DNA of 59,133 nt from positions 1 through 59,133 of the forward strand of contig CAMOCC010000006.1 of NCBI GenBank assembly GCA_946610035.1, in the 5' to 3' direction. Every line of letters begins with the position of its first letter. Position 1 is the first letter of the stretch. Below, one piece after another: positions 25,519 through 34,612 of this stretch. The DNA comes from an uncultured Verrucomicrobiota bacterium (GTDB lineage Bacteria; Verrucomicrobiota; Kiritimatiellia; RFP12; UBA1067). Both the position numbers and the translations under genes were made by a program. The notes under the pieces are model-generated. The model made no database searches, was not told the origin of the DNA, and was given only the letters and a program-made list of their open reading frames with translations.

Positions 25519-27647
25519 GAACGCTCTCGGTTCTGTGGCTGCACGCGCCCGAAGCGTGCGACGCGTCCGTCATGCCCGTCGTCGAATACGGCCTTTCGGA
25601 CGCATTCCGCGACTTCTGCCACGACGCCTTCAACGTCCGCATCCCGATGGACTATCCGCCGCTCAGGCTGACGGTCCTATCCGCGCCCGAGGACCTGCCG
25701 AAGGCGCTTTTCATCGACGGCAACGCCAGGAACGGGCTTACGGAGAACGGGGACGACGTGTGCCTCTTCCTCGTGGACGATTCGCTCTACGGGGACATCG
25801 TGGACGGACTGCCGCTCAAGGAGTGGCTGAAGATATACATTCCCGCCGTGCCGAGGGTCGTCGTGGTCTATCCGGGGCACGCGCCGGTAATCGTCCCGCA
25901 GAGGCGGTGGGCGAAGAAGGAGGTGTCGGCGTTCACAGACCCCGCCCGCTCGCATGAAAGGCTGGTGCACCTCTTCCAGTCGTTCTGGCTGCCGCGGTTC
26001 TGGTCCGTCCTGAAGCAGTACGTCGCCGTCAAGGCGGGCGTCACCTGGCACACCCCGGGGCACGGCGGCGGCAATGCGTTCGCCTCCTCGCCGTTCATGC
26101 GCGGGTTCTACGAGGCGTTCGGGTCGATGATCTTCAGGTCGGACCTCTCGGTGTCCGTCGAGTCGCTGGGCGACCTCTCCAGCCCCGAGGCGCACACTCC
26201 GCTCTCCGAGGCGCAGAAACTGTCGTCCGAAATCTTCGGCACGGCGCTGAGCTGCTACGTGACGAACGGGACCTCCACATCCAACAAGGCGATGCTGATG
26301 ACGCTCCTCAAGCCAGGGGAGACGGTTCTTGTGGACCGCAACTGCCACAAGTCGGTCCACCACGCGATCGTCATGTCCGGCGCCGTGCCGCGCTACCTGC
26401 CATCGCGCTGGAACGCGCGGCTGGGCGTGTGGGGGCCTGTTTCGCTCGGCGACATCTCGCGCGAGCTTGACTCGTCGCCGACCCCGCCGCGGCTTCTCAT
26501 CCTAACGACGTGCACATACGAGGGCGTCCTGTATCCCGTTTGGGAGGTTGCGAGACTATGCGAGCGGAAGGGGACGCTCTTCTATGCGGACGAGGCATGG
26601 GCGGGCTACCTCAACTTCCATCCGTTCTACACGCACGACGAACCGGAGGGCCCGACGCGCCGCTACAACGCGGTGAACGAGACGAGCGGGGCGCACTTCG
26701 CGGTGCAGTCGACGCACAAGACCATGGCGGCGTTCTCGCAGGCGTCCATGATACACGTCTCGATGCGGTTCAAGGCGCTGCTGGAGGAGGACGCCTCGTC
26801 GCAGTACAGGTGGCTCAGGAAGCGTTTCGCGCTGCACGGACACGGCTCCTACGAAAAGTTCGTCCACGACCTCCACGAGTTCCTTCGGTACTGGCACTCG
26901 ACCTCGCCGCACTATCCGTTCCTCGCGACGCTGGATACGGCGGGCGTCCAGATGCGGCTGGAGGGGATGAAGCTCATAGACGAGCGGCTGAAGTGGGTGG
27001 CGGAGTTCAAGGCGCGAGTGGCGTCCGCCTGCGGAAGGCAGGAGGACGATTGCTTCGCGGGGCTGAAGGACATCGCCGGCTCGTTCTGGAACTGGTCCGC
27101 CTCCGGTTATTTGCAGGATCCGCTCAAGATAGTCCTGATGCTGAAGAATCCCGGGGCCTGCTCGTCGTTCAAGAAGGCGCTCAGGAAGACCCACATCCAG
27201 TGGGAGAAGTCGACGGCGACTACGATACTCTTCCTCGTGACGGTCGGGACGATGGAGGAGCACTTCGAGGATCTCTTCCGCGTATGCCGGCTCAACAAGG
27301 ACCTCATAGGGCGTCCGGAATCGCCGGCGGAGGACGACGGGGCGGTGGACGAGGCGGTCGCCGGACTTCCCGTCGTGCTGCCGCACGATGCGGCGCTGTG
27401 CGACGGCGAGCTCGTTTCGCTGGAGGAGTCGGTGGGGCGCATAGCATCGCAGTTCCTGGTGCCGTATCCGCCGGGCATCCCGGTGTTCATCCCGGGCTTC
27501 CGCATAACGGAGGCGATGGTGGACCTCGTGCGCGGCGTGATAGCGACCGAGGGGGTGTCGGCGGTCCACGGGCTGTTCTGCCGCGGAGGACACGCGCCGT
27601 TCTACGTCGAGGTGCTGAACAGGGACGAGGAAAGGCGGCTCAGGTAG
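25515..27647 (+). CDS. Orn/Lys/Arg decarboxylase family (class I)
   Basis: 710 residues with the three-part build of bacterial inducible basic amino-acid decarboxylases: a receiver-like N-terminal wing (1-150), the PLP domain with HTPGHGGG and the Schiff-base Lys at 402 in STHKTMAAF, and a C-terminal domain. It would turn arginine, lysine or ornithine into a polyamine and CO2, consuming a proton. Substrate choice cannot be read from sequence by eye. GTG start overlapping the upstream lipoprotein stop. Confident family call. Confidence 0.9.
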   Translation: MRTLSVLWLHAPEACDASVMPVVEYGLSDAFRDFCHDAFNVRIPMDYPPLRLTVLSAPEDLPKALFIDGNARNGLTENGDDVCLFLVDDSLYGDIVDGLPLKEWLKIYIPAVPRVVVVYPGHAPVIVPQRRWAKKEVSAFTDPARSHERLVHLFQSFWLPRFWSVLKQYVAVKAGVTWHTPGHGGGNAFASSPFMRGFYEAFGSMIFRSDLSVSVESLGDLSSPEAHTPLSEAQKLSSEIFGTALSCYVTNGTSTSNKAMLMTLLKPGETVLVDRNCHKSVHHAIVMSGAVPRYLPSRWNARLGVWGPVSLGDISRELDSSPTPPRLLILTTCTYEGVLYPVWEVARLCERKGTLFYADEAWAGYLNFHPFYTHDEPEGPTRRYNAVNETSGAHFAVQSTHKTMAAFSQASMIHVSMRFKALLEEDASSQYRWLRKRFALHGHGSYEKFVHDLHEFLRYWHSTSPHYPFLATLDTAGVQMRLEGMKLIDERLKWVAEFKARVASACGRQEDDCFAGLKDIAGSFWNWSASGYLQDPLKIVLMLKNPGACSSFKKALRKTHIQWEKSTATTILFLVTVGTMEEHFEDLFRVCRLNKDLIGRPESPAEDDGAVDEAVAGLPVVLPHDAALCDGELVSLEESVGRIASQFLVPYPPGIPVFIPGFRITEAMVDLVRGVIATEGVSAVHGLFCRGGHAPFYVEVLNRDEERRLR

Positions 27648-27669
27648 TCCGCGGCGTGAAGAAACGCAT

Positions 27670-28533
27670 ATGGCACATTATTCCATTTACATCCCGGCGT
27701 TGTCCTTTCTTTCGGTTTTCGCCGCGCTGTCCGTTTGCGCGGCCCCGAAGTCCGCCGCGAAGAGGCCCGTCGCGCAGCCTGCCTCCGCTCCTGTCGTGTG
27801 GAAGCTGAAGTACACCGAGGACTTCAAGGGCGCGAAGCTGAACGGGAAGCTTTGGACTCGCATCGACAGGGGAGAGTCCGACTGGAACCGCAACATGTCC
27901 CTGAGGGACGATCTTGTCGAGGTGAAGGACGGGCAGCTCCATGCGTACGGGGTGAAGAACACGGATGCCGCCTCGGATTCACGCAGCGTGCTGACGGGCG
28001 GAGTGATGACGAAGGGACGCTTCGCGGTGAAGTACGGCAAGATCGAGGTGCGCTGCAGGCTCGAGGGACAGAAGGGCGCCTGGCCGGCCATCTGGATGAT
28101 GCCGGAGAATCCCGACGGACCCTGGCCGCGCTGCGGAGAGATAGACATAATAGAGCGCCTCAACTTCGATCCGTTCGTCTATCATACGGTTCATTCCGCA
28201 TGGACGGCAATCAACAAGCCTGATCCGCCGAGTGCCGGCAAGGGGACGATCAAGGGGAAGGACTGGAACGTCTACGGAATCGAATGGACGCCGGAGAAGA
28301 TCGTGTGGACGGTGAACGGAAGAAAGACGCACTCGTATGCGAAGGTGGGGGACGATCCGGAACGATATCCGTGGACATCGCCGTTCTATCTCATGATCGA
28401 CATGCAGCTCGGCGGCAGCTGGGTCGGTTCGGTGGATGAATCGACACTCCCGGTCGCGATGCATGTCGACTGGGTCAAGTTCTATTCCGGCGCCCGCGCC
28501 GGCAAGACCATCACCGAGTTCGTCCGGCCGTAG
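27670..28533 (+). CDS. secreted GH16 glycoside hydrolase
   Basis: 287 residues: a hydrophobic signal peptide of about 24 residues, a short Ala/Pro linker, then a GH16 beta-jelly roll. The catalytic motif is E157-I-D159-I-I-E162, nucleophile and acid/base. WPAIWMMPEN and WNVYGIEWTPEKIVW are also typical. GH16 enzymes hydrolyse beta-1,3 or mixed-linkage glucans, agar or carrageenan; which one is unknown. It follows the decarboxylase gene by 22 nt. The stop codon lies at the edge of a repeat block. Confidence 0.88.
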   Translation: MAHYSIYIPALSFLSVFAALSVCAAPKSAAKRPVAQPASAPVVWKLKYTEDFKGAKLNGKLWTRIDRGESDWNRNMSLRDDLVEVKDGQLHAYGVKNTDAASDSRSVLTGGVMTKGRFAVKYGKIEVRCRLEGQKGAWPAIWMMPENPDGPWPRCGEIDIIERLNFDPFVYHTVHSAWTAINKPDPPSAGKGTIKGKDWNVYGIEWTPEKIVWTVNGRKTHSYAKVGDDPERYPWTSPFYLMIDMQLGGSWVGSVDESTLPVAMHVDWVKFYSGARAGKTITEFVRP

Positions 28534-28684
28534 GTAGTTGGTAGTTGATGGTTGGTAGTTGGTAGATGGTAGTAGATAGTTGGTAATTGGTAGTTCGTGT
28601 CCCTAAACGGCCCTAACAGACCCTAATAGACCCTATTCGGAGCTGGAGCTACCACCAATCACCAACAACCAATCACCAACCACC
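28534..28684. repeat. composite repeat: TTGGTAG block, CCCTAA block, ACCAATC block
   Basis: TTGGTAG-type units (28534-28595) face their reverse form ACCAATC/ACCAAC (28651-28684). Between them, at 28600-28638, lie CCCTAA units (ccctaaacggccctaac, gaccctaatagacccta). The whole is a roughly palindromic structure. It carries the same CCCTAA core as hisD and the pyruvyl transferase gene. Confidence 0.75.
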
Positions 28685-28786
28685 AGTTTTGTAATGCGCT
28701 ATGCAATGGATTTACACCGCATGTAATCAATGTCGGCGGTACGGGGCGGGGTAGGCGTTGGCACGGATGTTGCTACCCGCACCTGC

Positions 28787-30490
28787 ATGACAAAGCAATC
28801 AGCAAAGAAACGCCGTCGGGTAAAGTATGTCTTCATCACCGGAGGCGTGGTCAGTTCGCTCGGAAAGGGCATCACCAGCGCGAGCCTTGCGCTCCTCCTG
28901 AAAAGCCGGGGGTATTCGGTCTTCATGCAGAAGCTGGACCCCTACCTCAACGTCGATCCGGGCACGATGAGTCCGTTCCAGCACGGCGAGGTCTTCGTCA
29001 CGGATGACGGGGCGGAGACGGACCTCGACCTCGGGCACTACGAGCGCTTTGCGGGCGTGACGTGCTCGAAGGCGTCGAACTACACCTCCGGGCGCATATA
29101 CTCGGCGGTCCTTGCGCGCGAGCGGGAGGGCGGGTACCTGGGAGGGACGGTGCAGGTTGTCCCGCACATCACGAACGAGATCAAGGCGGCCATAAGGTCC
29201 GCCGGCGATCACGGCACTGACATAGTCCTGTGCGAGATAGGCGGCGTGTCGGGCGACATAGAGTCGCTTCCTTTCCTGGAGGCCGTGCGGCAGTTCCGCT
29301 TCGAGGAGGGCGCGGAGAACACATGCTTCGTCCATCTTACGCTCGTCCCGTACCTGAAGGCGGCCGGAGAGCTGAAGACCAAGCCGTCCCAGCACTCCGT
29401 CGGACAGCTCCGCGCGATCGGCATCATCCCGGACATCCTCGTGTGCCGCACGGAGACGGAGATCCCGCAGGAGCATCGCGAGAAGCTGGCGCTTTTCTGC
29501 AACGTCGCGCCGGAGCGCGTCATCGAGGAAAGGGACGTCACGGACTCAGTCTATGCGATACCGCGCCAGCTGCGCCGGCAGGGGTTGGACGAGCAGGTCC
29601 TCCGTCAGCTGCGACTGGACGTCCGGCCGATCAGGCACACGGTGTGGGACACTCTCGTAAGGAAGGCGACGAATCCGAAGAGGAAGTGCACGATCGCGCT
29701 CGTCGGCAAGTACATGGCGATACGGGACGCCTACAAGAGCGTCCACGAGGCGTTGCACCATGCAGGGATGGCGAACGACGCGAAGGTGGAGGTGAAGTGC
29801 ATCGAGTCCGAGGAGCTGGAGGCCGGTTCACAATGCAGGTCTGGGCGTGGCAAGGCGGGGAATCCTCTTGCCGATGTGGACGGCATCCTCGTGCCGGGCG
29901 GATTCGGAGCGCGGGGCGTCGCCGGGAAGTGCGCGGCGATACGTTATGCGCGGGAGAATGGGATCCCGTTCCTCGGAATCTGCCTCGGGATGCAGTGTGC
30001 GGTGATCGAGTTCGCGCGCGACGTCCTCGGATGGTCCGATGCCAATTCGACGGAGTTCGACGCGAAGACGGCCCATCCCGTCATCGACCTCATGGAGGCG
30101 CAGCGCGGCATTACGGCGAAGGGCGGTACGATGCGCCTGGGCGCGTATCCGTGCCTGTTGGCGGGAGGGTCGAAAGCTGCGAAGCTCTATGGATTTTCGG
30201 CCGCGGAGGGACGCAAGGGGAAGTTTGAGATTTCGGAGCGGCACCGGCACCGGTACGAGTTTGCCTTCGGCACGGAGTTCCAGCGCGAGCTGGAGAAACG
30301 GGGGCTCGGGGTTGCGGGGCTTTCGCCGGACGGGCGGCTCGTCGAGGTCGTCGAGATCCCGGGGCATCCATACTTCGAGGCTTGCCAGTTCCATCCGGAG
30401 TTCAAGTCGCGCCCGACCGCCCCGCATCCGCTCTTCAACGGCCTTGTGAAGGCGGCGCTCAAGCGCCATTCGCTTCGGGCGGGGGCCTGA
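28787..30490 (+). CDS. pyrG: CTP synthase
   Basis: 567 residues from ATG 28787. The synthetase domain opens with [16 protein letters not shown] (ATP site) and continues with [20 protein letters not shown]. The C-terminal glutaminase has its Cys in GICLGMQCA and the HPE triad residues in CQFHPEF. It makes CTP from UTP, glutamine and ATP. An upstream ATG at 28730 is in frame but adds a poorly supported Gly-rich stretch; neither start has a good ribosome site. The middle contains a basic insert ([11 protein letters not shown]). It stands alone, 254 nt past the GH16 gene. Confidence 0.95.
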   Translation: MTKQSAKKRRRVKYVFITGGVVSSLGKGITSASLALLLKSRGYSVFMQKLDPYLNVDPGTMSPFQHGEVFVTDDGAETDLDLGHYERFAGVTCSKASNYTSGRIYSAVLAREREGGYLGGTVQVVPHITNEIKAAIRSAGDHGTDIVLCEIGGVSGDIESLPFLEAVRQFRFEEGAENTCFVHLTLVPYLKAAGELKTKPSQHSVGQLRAIGIIPDILVCRTETEIPQEHREKLALFCNVAPERVIEERDVTDSVYAIPRQLRRQGLDEQVLRQLRLDVRPIRHTVWDTLVRKATNPKRKCTIALVGKYMAIRDAYKSVHEALHHAGMANDAKVEVKCIESEELEAGSQCRSGRGKAGNPLADVDGILVPGGFGARGVAGKCAAIRYARENGIPFLGICLGMQCAVIEFARDVLGWSDANSTEFDAKTAHPVIDLMEAQRGITAKGGTMRLGAYPCLLAGGSKAAKLYGFSAAEGRKGKFEISERHRHRYEFAFGTEFQRELEKRGLGVAGLSPDGRLVEVVEIPGHPYFEACQFHPEFKSRPTAPHPLFNGLVKAALKRHSLRAGA

Positions 30491-30506
30491 TTTTTTCAAT
30501 TGCGCA

Positions 30507-30535
30507 TTGCCCGTTGCGCCCGTTTTTGATATAAT
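30507..30535 (+). promoter_or_regulatory. promoter of greA
   Basis: TTGCCC, 17 nt, TATAAT with TGA before it. AAAGGAGG at 30553-30560 precedes the ATG at 30566. Confidence 0.7.
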
Positions 30536-30565
30536 TCTCCCCATCGAATTTCAAAGGAGGCAAAG

Positions 30566-32581
30566 ATGGCCGTAACCGAAGCGTTGGCGAACAAGTTGAA
30601 CGAATGTGCGGAGAAGCAGGACTTCGAAGGGGCTTTCAAGCTCGTCCGCGACAATCAGGCGGAGCTTGCGAAGAGCCTGTCCGCAGTAGGCGTCAGGGAC
30701 GCCTTGAAGAAGACGACGAAGGATCGTCTTCTTCTTTCTTTCCTGGACGGCGTCGGGTTCGGAGAGAAGCCGTTCGACAAGGTTCTTGTCGCCCTTGAGA
30801 AGCTCGTCGGATTTCACGAGGGCTCGCTCGTGCTCAACGACACGTGGGGGCTGGGCAAGGTCAAGAAGGTGGACTACTTCTACCGCCGCGTGACCGTCGA
30901 CTTCAAGACCAAGCGCGGACATCAGTTCACCTACGCGGCGGCGGTCGACATGCTCAAGAGCGCGCCCGAGGACCACATCCTCGTGTTCCAGGCGGCTGAC
31001 CCCGACGCATTCGCGGCGCTTCTCAAGGACAACAAGGCCGAAATCGTCAAGAGGGTGCTCAAGAGCTACGGCGACATGCCGATCACGAGGCTCGAGGACG
31101 TCTGCGTTGCGAACGGCTTCGTCAAGGCCGTCGGCTGGAAGGACTTCTGGGACAAGGCGCGCGCGGGGCTCAGGCACGACAAGCTCGTGGAGATACCGGC
31201 GAAGCGCGCCGATCCGATTCGCCTCAAGGCGTCCGTCGAGGACTACGGCGACAACTGGCTCACGGCGTTCTCCCACGAGACCGATCCGAAGCTCATCCTC
31301 GCCTCGGTGCGCGAGTTCGTGGCGCAGGACAAGTTCAAGACGGCGGACGGAGAGACGCGCGACAAGATCGGCGAGCGCCTCGCGTTCGCGGTCACGGCGG
31401 CGCGCAAGGTCGACGACGCCCTCTACGCCCGCCTCGCGACGACGCTGACGGCGCTCGGGTTCCTCACGCCCGCGGCGGAGGAGATGCGCGCGTACCTCTG
31501 GGAGCGCAAGCGCTTCGTGAAGGCCGCCGCGGCGCTGCCCGCCCGCGAGGTCGGCGCGATGATCACGTTCCTCGCCCCGACCGACGAATACAAGGCGAGG
31601 CTCTACGCGGCGATCCCCGAACTCTGCTTCTCGGCGGTCGACGAGATCGTCACCAAGTTCGGCGGCGAGGAGGCGTGCCGCAAGGCCGTGGGCGACCTCA
31701 TGCGCCAGCCCAAGGCGCCGGCGACGCTCACGACTCTCCTCTGCGGCAAGTACGAGAGGTTCCGGGAATGGAAGGAGCTTCCCGCGCTCATCATCCTCCT
31801 CACCCACGCGATCGCGCTCGGCGAGGGGCGGCAGGGAGGCGAGACGCTGAAGATGCAGAACCTCGTCCGCAGGCTCTTTGCGGACGTCAAGTGGCTCGCC
31901 AAGGTGTTCTCGTGGCTCGCGCCGGCGGACCAGGCGCTCTTCTTCGAGCGCTTCCAGGCGTCCATCGCCTGGGACCCCTCGACGCACCACACCATCGTCG
32001 TCAGGATGACGCACGTCGTCCCCGACCTCGAGCAGCACCTCGTGAAGGTCGAGAAGAAGCGCGAGTACGCCCGCGTCACGTCCTACCGCGCATTCGCGCT
32101 GAAGAAGGCGGAGTACCTCAAGCTCATCAACGAAGACATGCCGGAGAACGTCCGCAAGATCGAATTCGCGAAGGGCTTCGGCGACCTCTCGGAGAACGCC
32201 GAGTACCAGTACGCGAAGGACGAGCAGCGCCAGCTCATGCAGAAGCAGACGCTCATGCAGGCCGACCTCGAGGCCGTCAAGCCCTCCGACTTCGCGGACG
32301 CGACGACGGACGAGGTCATGCCCGGCGTCGCCGTTGTCATCGCCTCGGCGGACGGCGAGAAGACCTACACGATCCTCGGCGAGTGGGACAACGACCTCGA
32401 GCGCGGCGTCATCTCCTCGAAGACGCGCCTTGCGCAGAACATGCTCGGCAAGAAGGTCGGCGACCAGTTCGAGCTTCCCGGCGCGGAAGGGGCGGTTGCC
32501 TTCGCGACGGTGAAGGAGATCAAGCCGCTCTCCGATGAAATTCGCGAGTGGATGAAACTTCCCCCCGGCATGCAGATATGA
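30566..32581 (+). CDS. greA: GreA-family transcription elongation factor, long form
   Basis: 671 residues, four times the usual GreA. Residues ~510-671 are a complete GreA: coiled coil with GDLSENAEYQYAKDEQ and the FKBP-like C-terminal domain (TYTILGEWDND...). The first ~500 residues are a long helical domain. This architecture is known from Chlamydiae and other PVC bacteria and is the best taxonomic clue here. GreA rescues backtracked RNA polymerase by promoting RNA cleavage; the acidic tip residues (DLSEN) are present. The role of the N-terminal part is unknown. Its TGA stop is also part of the next promoter. Confidence 0.92.
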   Translation: MAVTEALANKLNECAEKQDFEGAFKLVRDNQAELAKSLSAVGVRDALKKTTKDRLLLSFLDGVGFGEKPFDKVLVALEKLVGFHEGSLVLNDTWGLGKVKKVDYFYRRVTVDFKTKRGHQFTYAAAVDMLKSAPEDHILVFQAADPDAFAALLKDNKAEIVKRVLKSYGDMPITRLEDVCVANGFVKAVGWKDFWDKARAGLRHDKLVEIPAKRADPIRLKASVEDYGDNWLTAFSHETDPKLILASVREFVAQDKFKTADGETRDKIGERLAFAVTAARKVDDALYARLATTLTALGFLTPAAEEMRAYLWERKRFVKAAAALPAREVGAMITFLAPTDEYKARLYAAIPELCFSAVDEIVTKFGGEEACRKAVGDLMRQPKAPATLTTLLCGKYERFREWKELPALIILLTHAIALGEGRQGGETLKMQNLVRRLFADVKWLAKVFSWLAPADQALFFERFQASIAWDPSTHHTIVVRMTHVVPDLEQHLVKVEKKREYARVTSYRAFALKKAEYLKLINEDMPENVRKIEFAKGFGDLSENAEYQYAKDEQRQLMQKQTLMQADLEAVKPSDFADATTDEVMPGVAVVIASADGEKTYTILGEWDNDLERGVISSKTRLAQNMLGKKVGDQFELPGAEGAVAFATVKEIKPLSDEIREWMKLPPGMQI

Positions 32582-32587
32582 TATAAT
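32579..32587 (+). promoter_or_regulatory. extended -10 promoter of the DksA-like gene
   Basis: TGA-TATAAT; the TGA is at the same time the greA stop codon. AAAGGAGG at 32616-32623 before ATG 32630. Confidence 0.6.
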
Positions 32588-32629
32588 AGTGGCATCCGGT
32601 GAAACCTTGAAGTTGAAAGGAGGATTGTC

Positions 32630-33331
32630 ATGGCAGTAACAGTATCTACGATTTCGACAAAGAAAACGGCCAGGAAGCCGACGAGTGCGGTCAAGAAGCC
32701 GGCGAGTGCGGCGAAGGCGGCGCCCGCTCCCGCCCAGGCCGAGGTGAAGAAGGAGACCAAGCGCGTTCCGCCGAGGATCGTGAAGAAGACTCCTTCGGCG
32801 CCAAAGCCGGCCCCCGAGCCCGTCCCCCAGATGGATACGGCCGCGGCGGTCGCCTTCGCGATGTCGATTGCGCAGGAGATGAAGAAGTCGGCCCGCAAGG
32901 AGGAGGCCAAGAGGTCCGAGAACGAGATCCGCCTCTCGCGCCGTCCGACTACGCGCACACAGGGCAAGAACACCGTCAAGTTCCCGGATGCGGACCTCAA
33001 GGACTTCCGCAAGCGCCTTCTGGCGGCGCGCGAGGAGGCCCTGCAGGGCGTGGACGCCATGAAGGCGACCGGGTTCAACGAGGCCGACGACCACGAGGCG
33101 GACGGCGGCGACGGGACGAACCAGACCCTCCGCCTTCAGGCGCTCGGGCAGATGGGCGTCATCAACCGCACCATCCAGCAGATCGAGGAGGCCCTCCACC
33201 GGATCGAAGACGGCTCGTACGGCGTCTGCACGGTGTGCGGCCAGCTCATCCGCAAGCCGCGGCTCCTTAACCAGCCGTTCGTCCTCACCTGCATGGAGTG
33301 CCAGAGCGAGATGGAGAAGAACCGCTGCTGA
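32630..33331 (+). CDS. DksA/TraR-family zinc-finger protein with basic N-terminal tail
   Basis: 233 residues. The C-terminal ~110 residues are a DksA/TraR coiled coil (LKDFRKRLLAAREEAL ... NRTIQQIEEALHRIEDGSYGVC) and a four-Cys zinc finger (CTVCG ... CMECQ). The first ~65 residues are Lys/Ala/Pro-rich, likely disordered and nucleic-acid-binding. DksA-like proteins enter the RNA polymerase secondary channel and change promoter kinetics, often with ppGpp. Its neighbour GreA uses the same channel. The stop overlaps the lspA start by 1 nt (TGATG). Whether it is a true DksA is not resolved. Confidence 0.85.
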   Translation: MAVTVSTISTKKTARKPTSAVKKPASAAKAAPAPAQAEVKKETKRVPPRIVKKTPSAPKPAPEPVPQMDTAAAVAFAMSIAQEMKKSARKEEAKRSENEIRLSRRPTTRTQGKNTVKFPDADLKDFRKRLLAAREEALQGVDAMKATGFNEADDHEADGGDGTNQTLRLQALGQMGVINRTIQQIEEALHRIEDGSYGVCTVCGQLIRKPRLLNQPFVLTCMECQSEMEKNRC

Positions 33332-33837
33332 TGAGGAAGGCGTTCCTCATAGCGCTCGGCGTCGTCCACCTCCTGCTTGTGGACGCCGTGACGAAGGAAC
33401 TGGCAGTCGGGCTCCTCAAGGGGTCCGCGCCAGTTCCCGTCGTACCGGGCTTTTTCGACCTTGCGTACGTTGAGAACGACGGCTGCGCGTGGGGGAAGTT
33501 TCAGGGTTGCGTGTGGCAGCTCGCCTTGTTCGCCGTGATGGCGTTCGCCGTCATCGTGTGGAAGAGGGATGAGCTCTTCGAGACGAAGACGACCGGCTGG
33601 CGCAGGAAGGCGGGGGCGTGGGCCGAGGTCCTTCTCTACGCCGGGATAGCCGGCAACTTCCTCGACCGCGTCCTCCGCGGACATGTGATCGACTTCCTCG
33701 ACTTCCACTGGGCGGACGCCTACCACTTCCCGTGCTTCAACGCGGCGGACGTCTACATCACCGTCGCGGCGGGGCTGCTCGTCCTTCTCGCGCTCGCCGC
33801 CGGGAAGGAGAAGGGCGCCAAGAGCGCGGCGCAATGA
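33331..33837 (+). CDS. lspA: lipoprotein signal peptidase II
   Basis: 168 residues with four membrane helices. The catalytic aspartates sit in GNFLDRV and FNAADVYITV, as in all LspA proteins; the ENDGCAWG region is also family-typical. It cleaves prolipoproteins at the lipobox Cys after lipidation, and would act on lipoproteins at 25255 and 48655. ATG 33331 overlaps the stop of the DksA-like gene. It overlaps miaA by 4 bp. Confidence 0.93.
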   Translation: MRKAFLIALGVVHLLLVDAVTKELAVGLLKGSAPVPVVPGFFDLAYVENDGCAWGKFQGCVWQLALFAVMAFAVIVWKRDELFETKTTGWRRKAGAWAEVLLYAGIAGNFLDRVLRGHVIDFLDFHWADAYHFPCFNAADVYITVAAGLLVLLALAAGKEKGAKSAAQ

Positions 33838-34529
33838 GCGTCCGCGAGGCATACCTGCTCGCCGGGCCCACTGCGAGCGGAAAGAGCGCGATAGCGGCCG
33901 CGCTCGCGCGCGAGATGGGCGCGCGCATTTTGAGCGCCGACTCCATGCTCGTCTACAAGGGGATGGACATCGGGACCGCCAAGCCGCCCGCCTCCGAGAT
34001 CGCCGAGTTCGGCATGGGGGGCGTCGACATAGTCACCCCGGCGGAGGAGTTCTCGTCCGGCGCCTGGCTTCGCGCGGCCGCCGAATGGTCCGCAAGCGTC
34101 CCGGCGGACGTTCCGGTCGTCATAGTCGGCGGGACGGGGCTCTACTTTTCCGCGCTTCTGCGCGGACTCGACCGCAAGTGGGAGAACCCGCCGCCCGAGT
34201 ATCCCGTGGTCCGCATCGACCGTGCGGAGGTTCGCCGCCGCATAGCGGCGCGCCTCGACGACATGTTCATCGCGGGGCTGGAGGAGGAGAAGCGCCGGCT
34301 TCACGAGATGTATCCCGTGTGGTCGCGGACGGCGTCCCTGGCGATCGGGTACAGGGAGGGCGACGACCGCGCGAAGATACTCACGCGCACGTGCCAGCTT
34401 GCGAAGCGTCAGGACACGTGGTTCAGGCACCAGGCGACGCCGCTGTACGTGGAGCCGACGGTGGAGGCGGTCCGTGAATGCTGGCGGACGAAGGGTCCGT
34501 GGAGGGTGGTCTTCGCCGATGCGCCGTAA
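33834..34529 (+). CDS. miaA: tRNA dimethylallyltransferase, shortened
   Basis: 231 residues, about 70 shorter than the usual ~300. The P-loop (GPTASGKS, 10-17), SADSMLVYKGMDIGTAKP, VGGTGLYFSALL, and the C-terminal AKRQDTWFRHQ are all present, so the enzyme family is certain. The stretch normally between the GTGLY motif and the end (the helical insertion with the R.iRALE-type signature) is largely missing and the regions are joined. MiaA adds a dimethylallyl group to A37 of UNN-reading tRNAs. Whether this form is active is open. It starts in the lspA stop (ATGA). Confidence 0.85.
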   Translation: MSVREAYLLAGPTASGKSAIAAALAREMGARILSADSMLVYKGMDIGTAKPPASEIAEFGMGGVDIVTPAEEFSSGAWLRAAAEWSASVPADVPVVIVGGTGLYFSALLRGLDRKWENPPPEYPVVRIDRAEVRRRIAARLDDMFIAGLEEEKRRLHEMYPVWSRTASLAIGYREGDDRAKILTRTCQLAKRQDTWFRHQATPLYVEPTVEAVRECWRTKGPWRVVFADAP

Positions 34530-34561
34530 ACGGCTTTTTCGCGTCCGTCGGCGCGAATTTT

Positions 34562-34570
34562 TGGTATAAT
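34562..34570 (+). promoter_or_regulatory. extended -10 promoter of ileS
   Basis: TGG-TATAAT, 42 nt before ATG 34613. An in-frame ATG at 34589 lies between, without a ribosome site. Confidence 0.6.
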
Positions 34571-34612
34571 ATATCTTCAACCGCAAAAATGGCAACAGAG
34601 GAAACCAGATCA

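Noticed and set aside
30551..33199. 882-codon frame opposite greA and the DksA-like gene
   Set aside because: Shadow of two well-supported genes; Arg/Leu/Val-rich, no motif.
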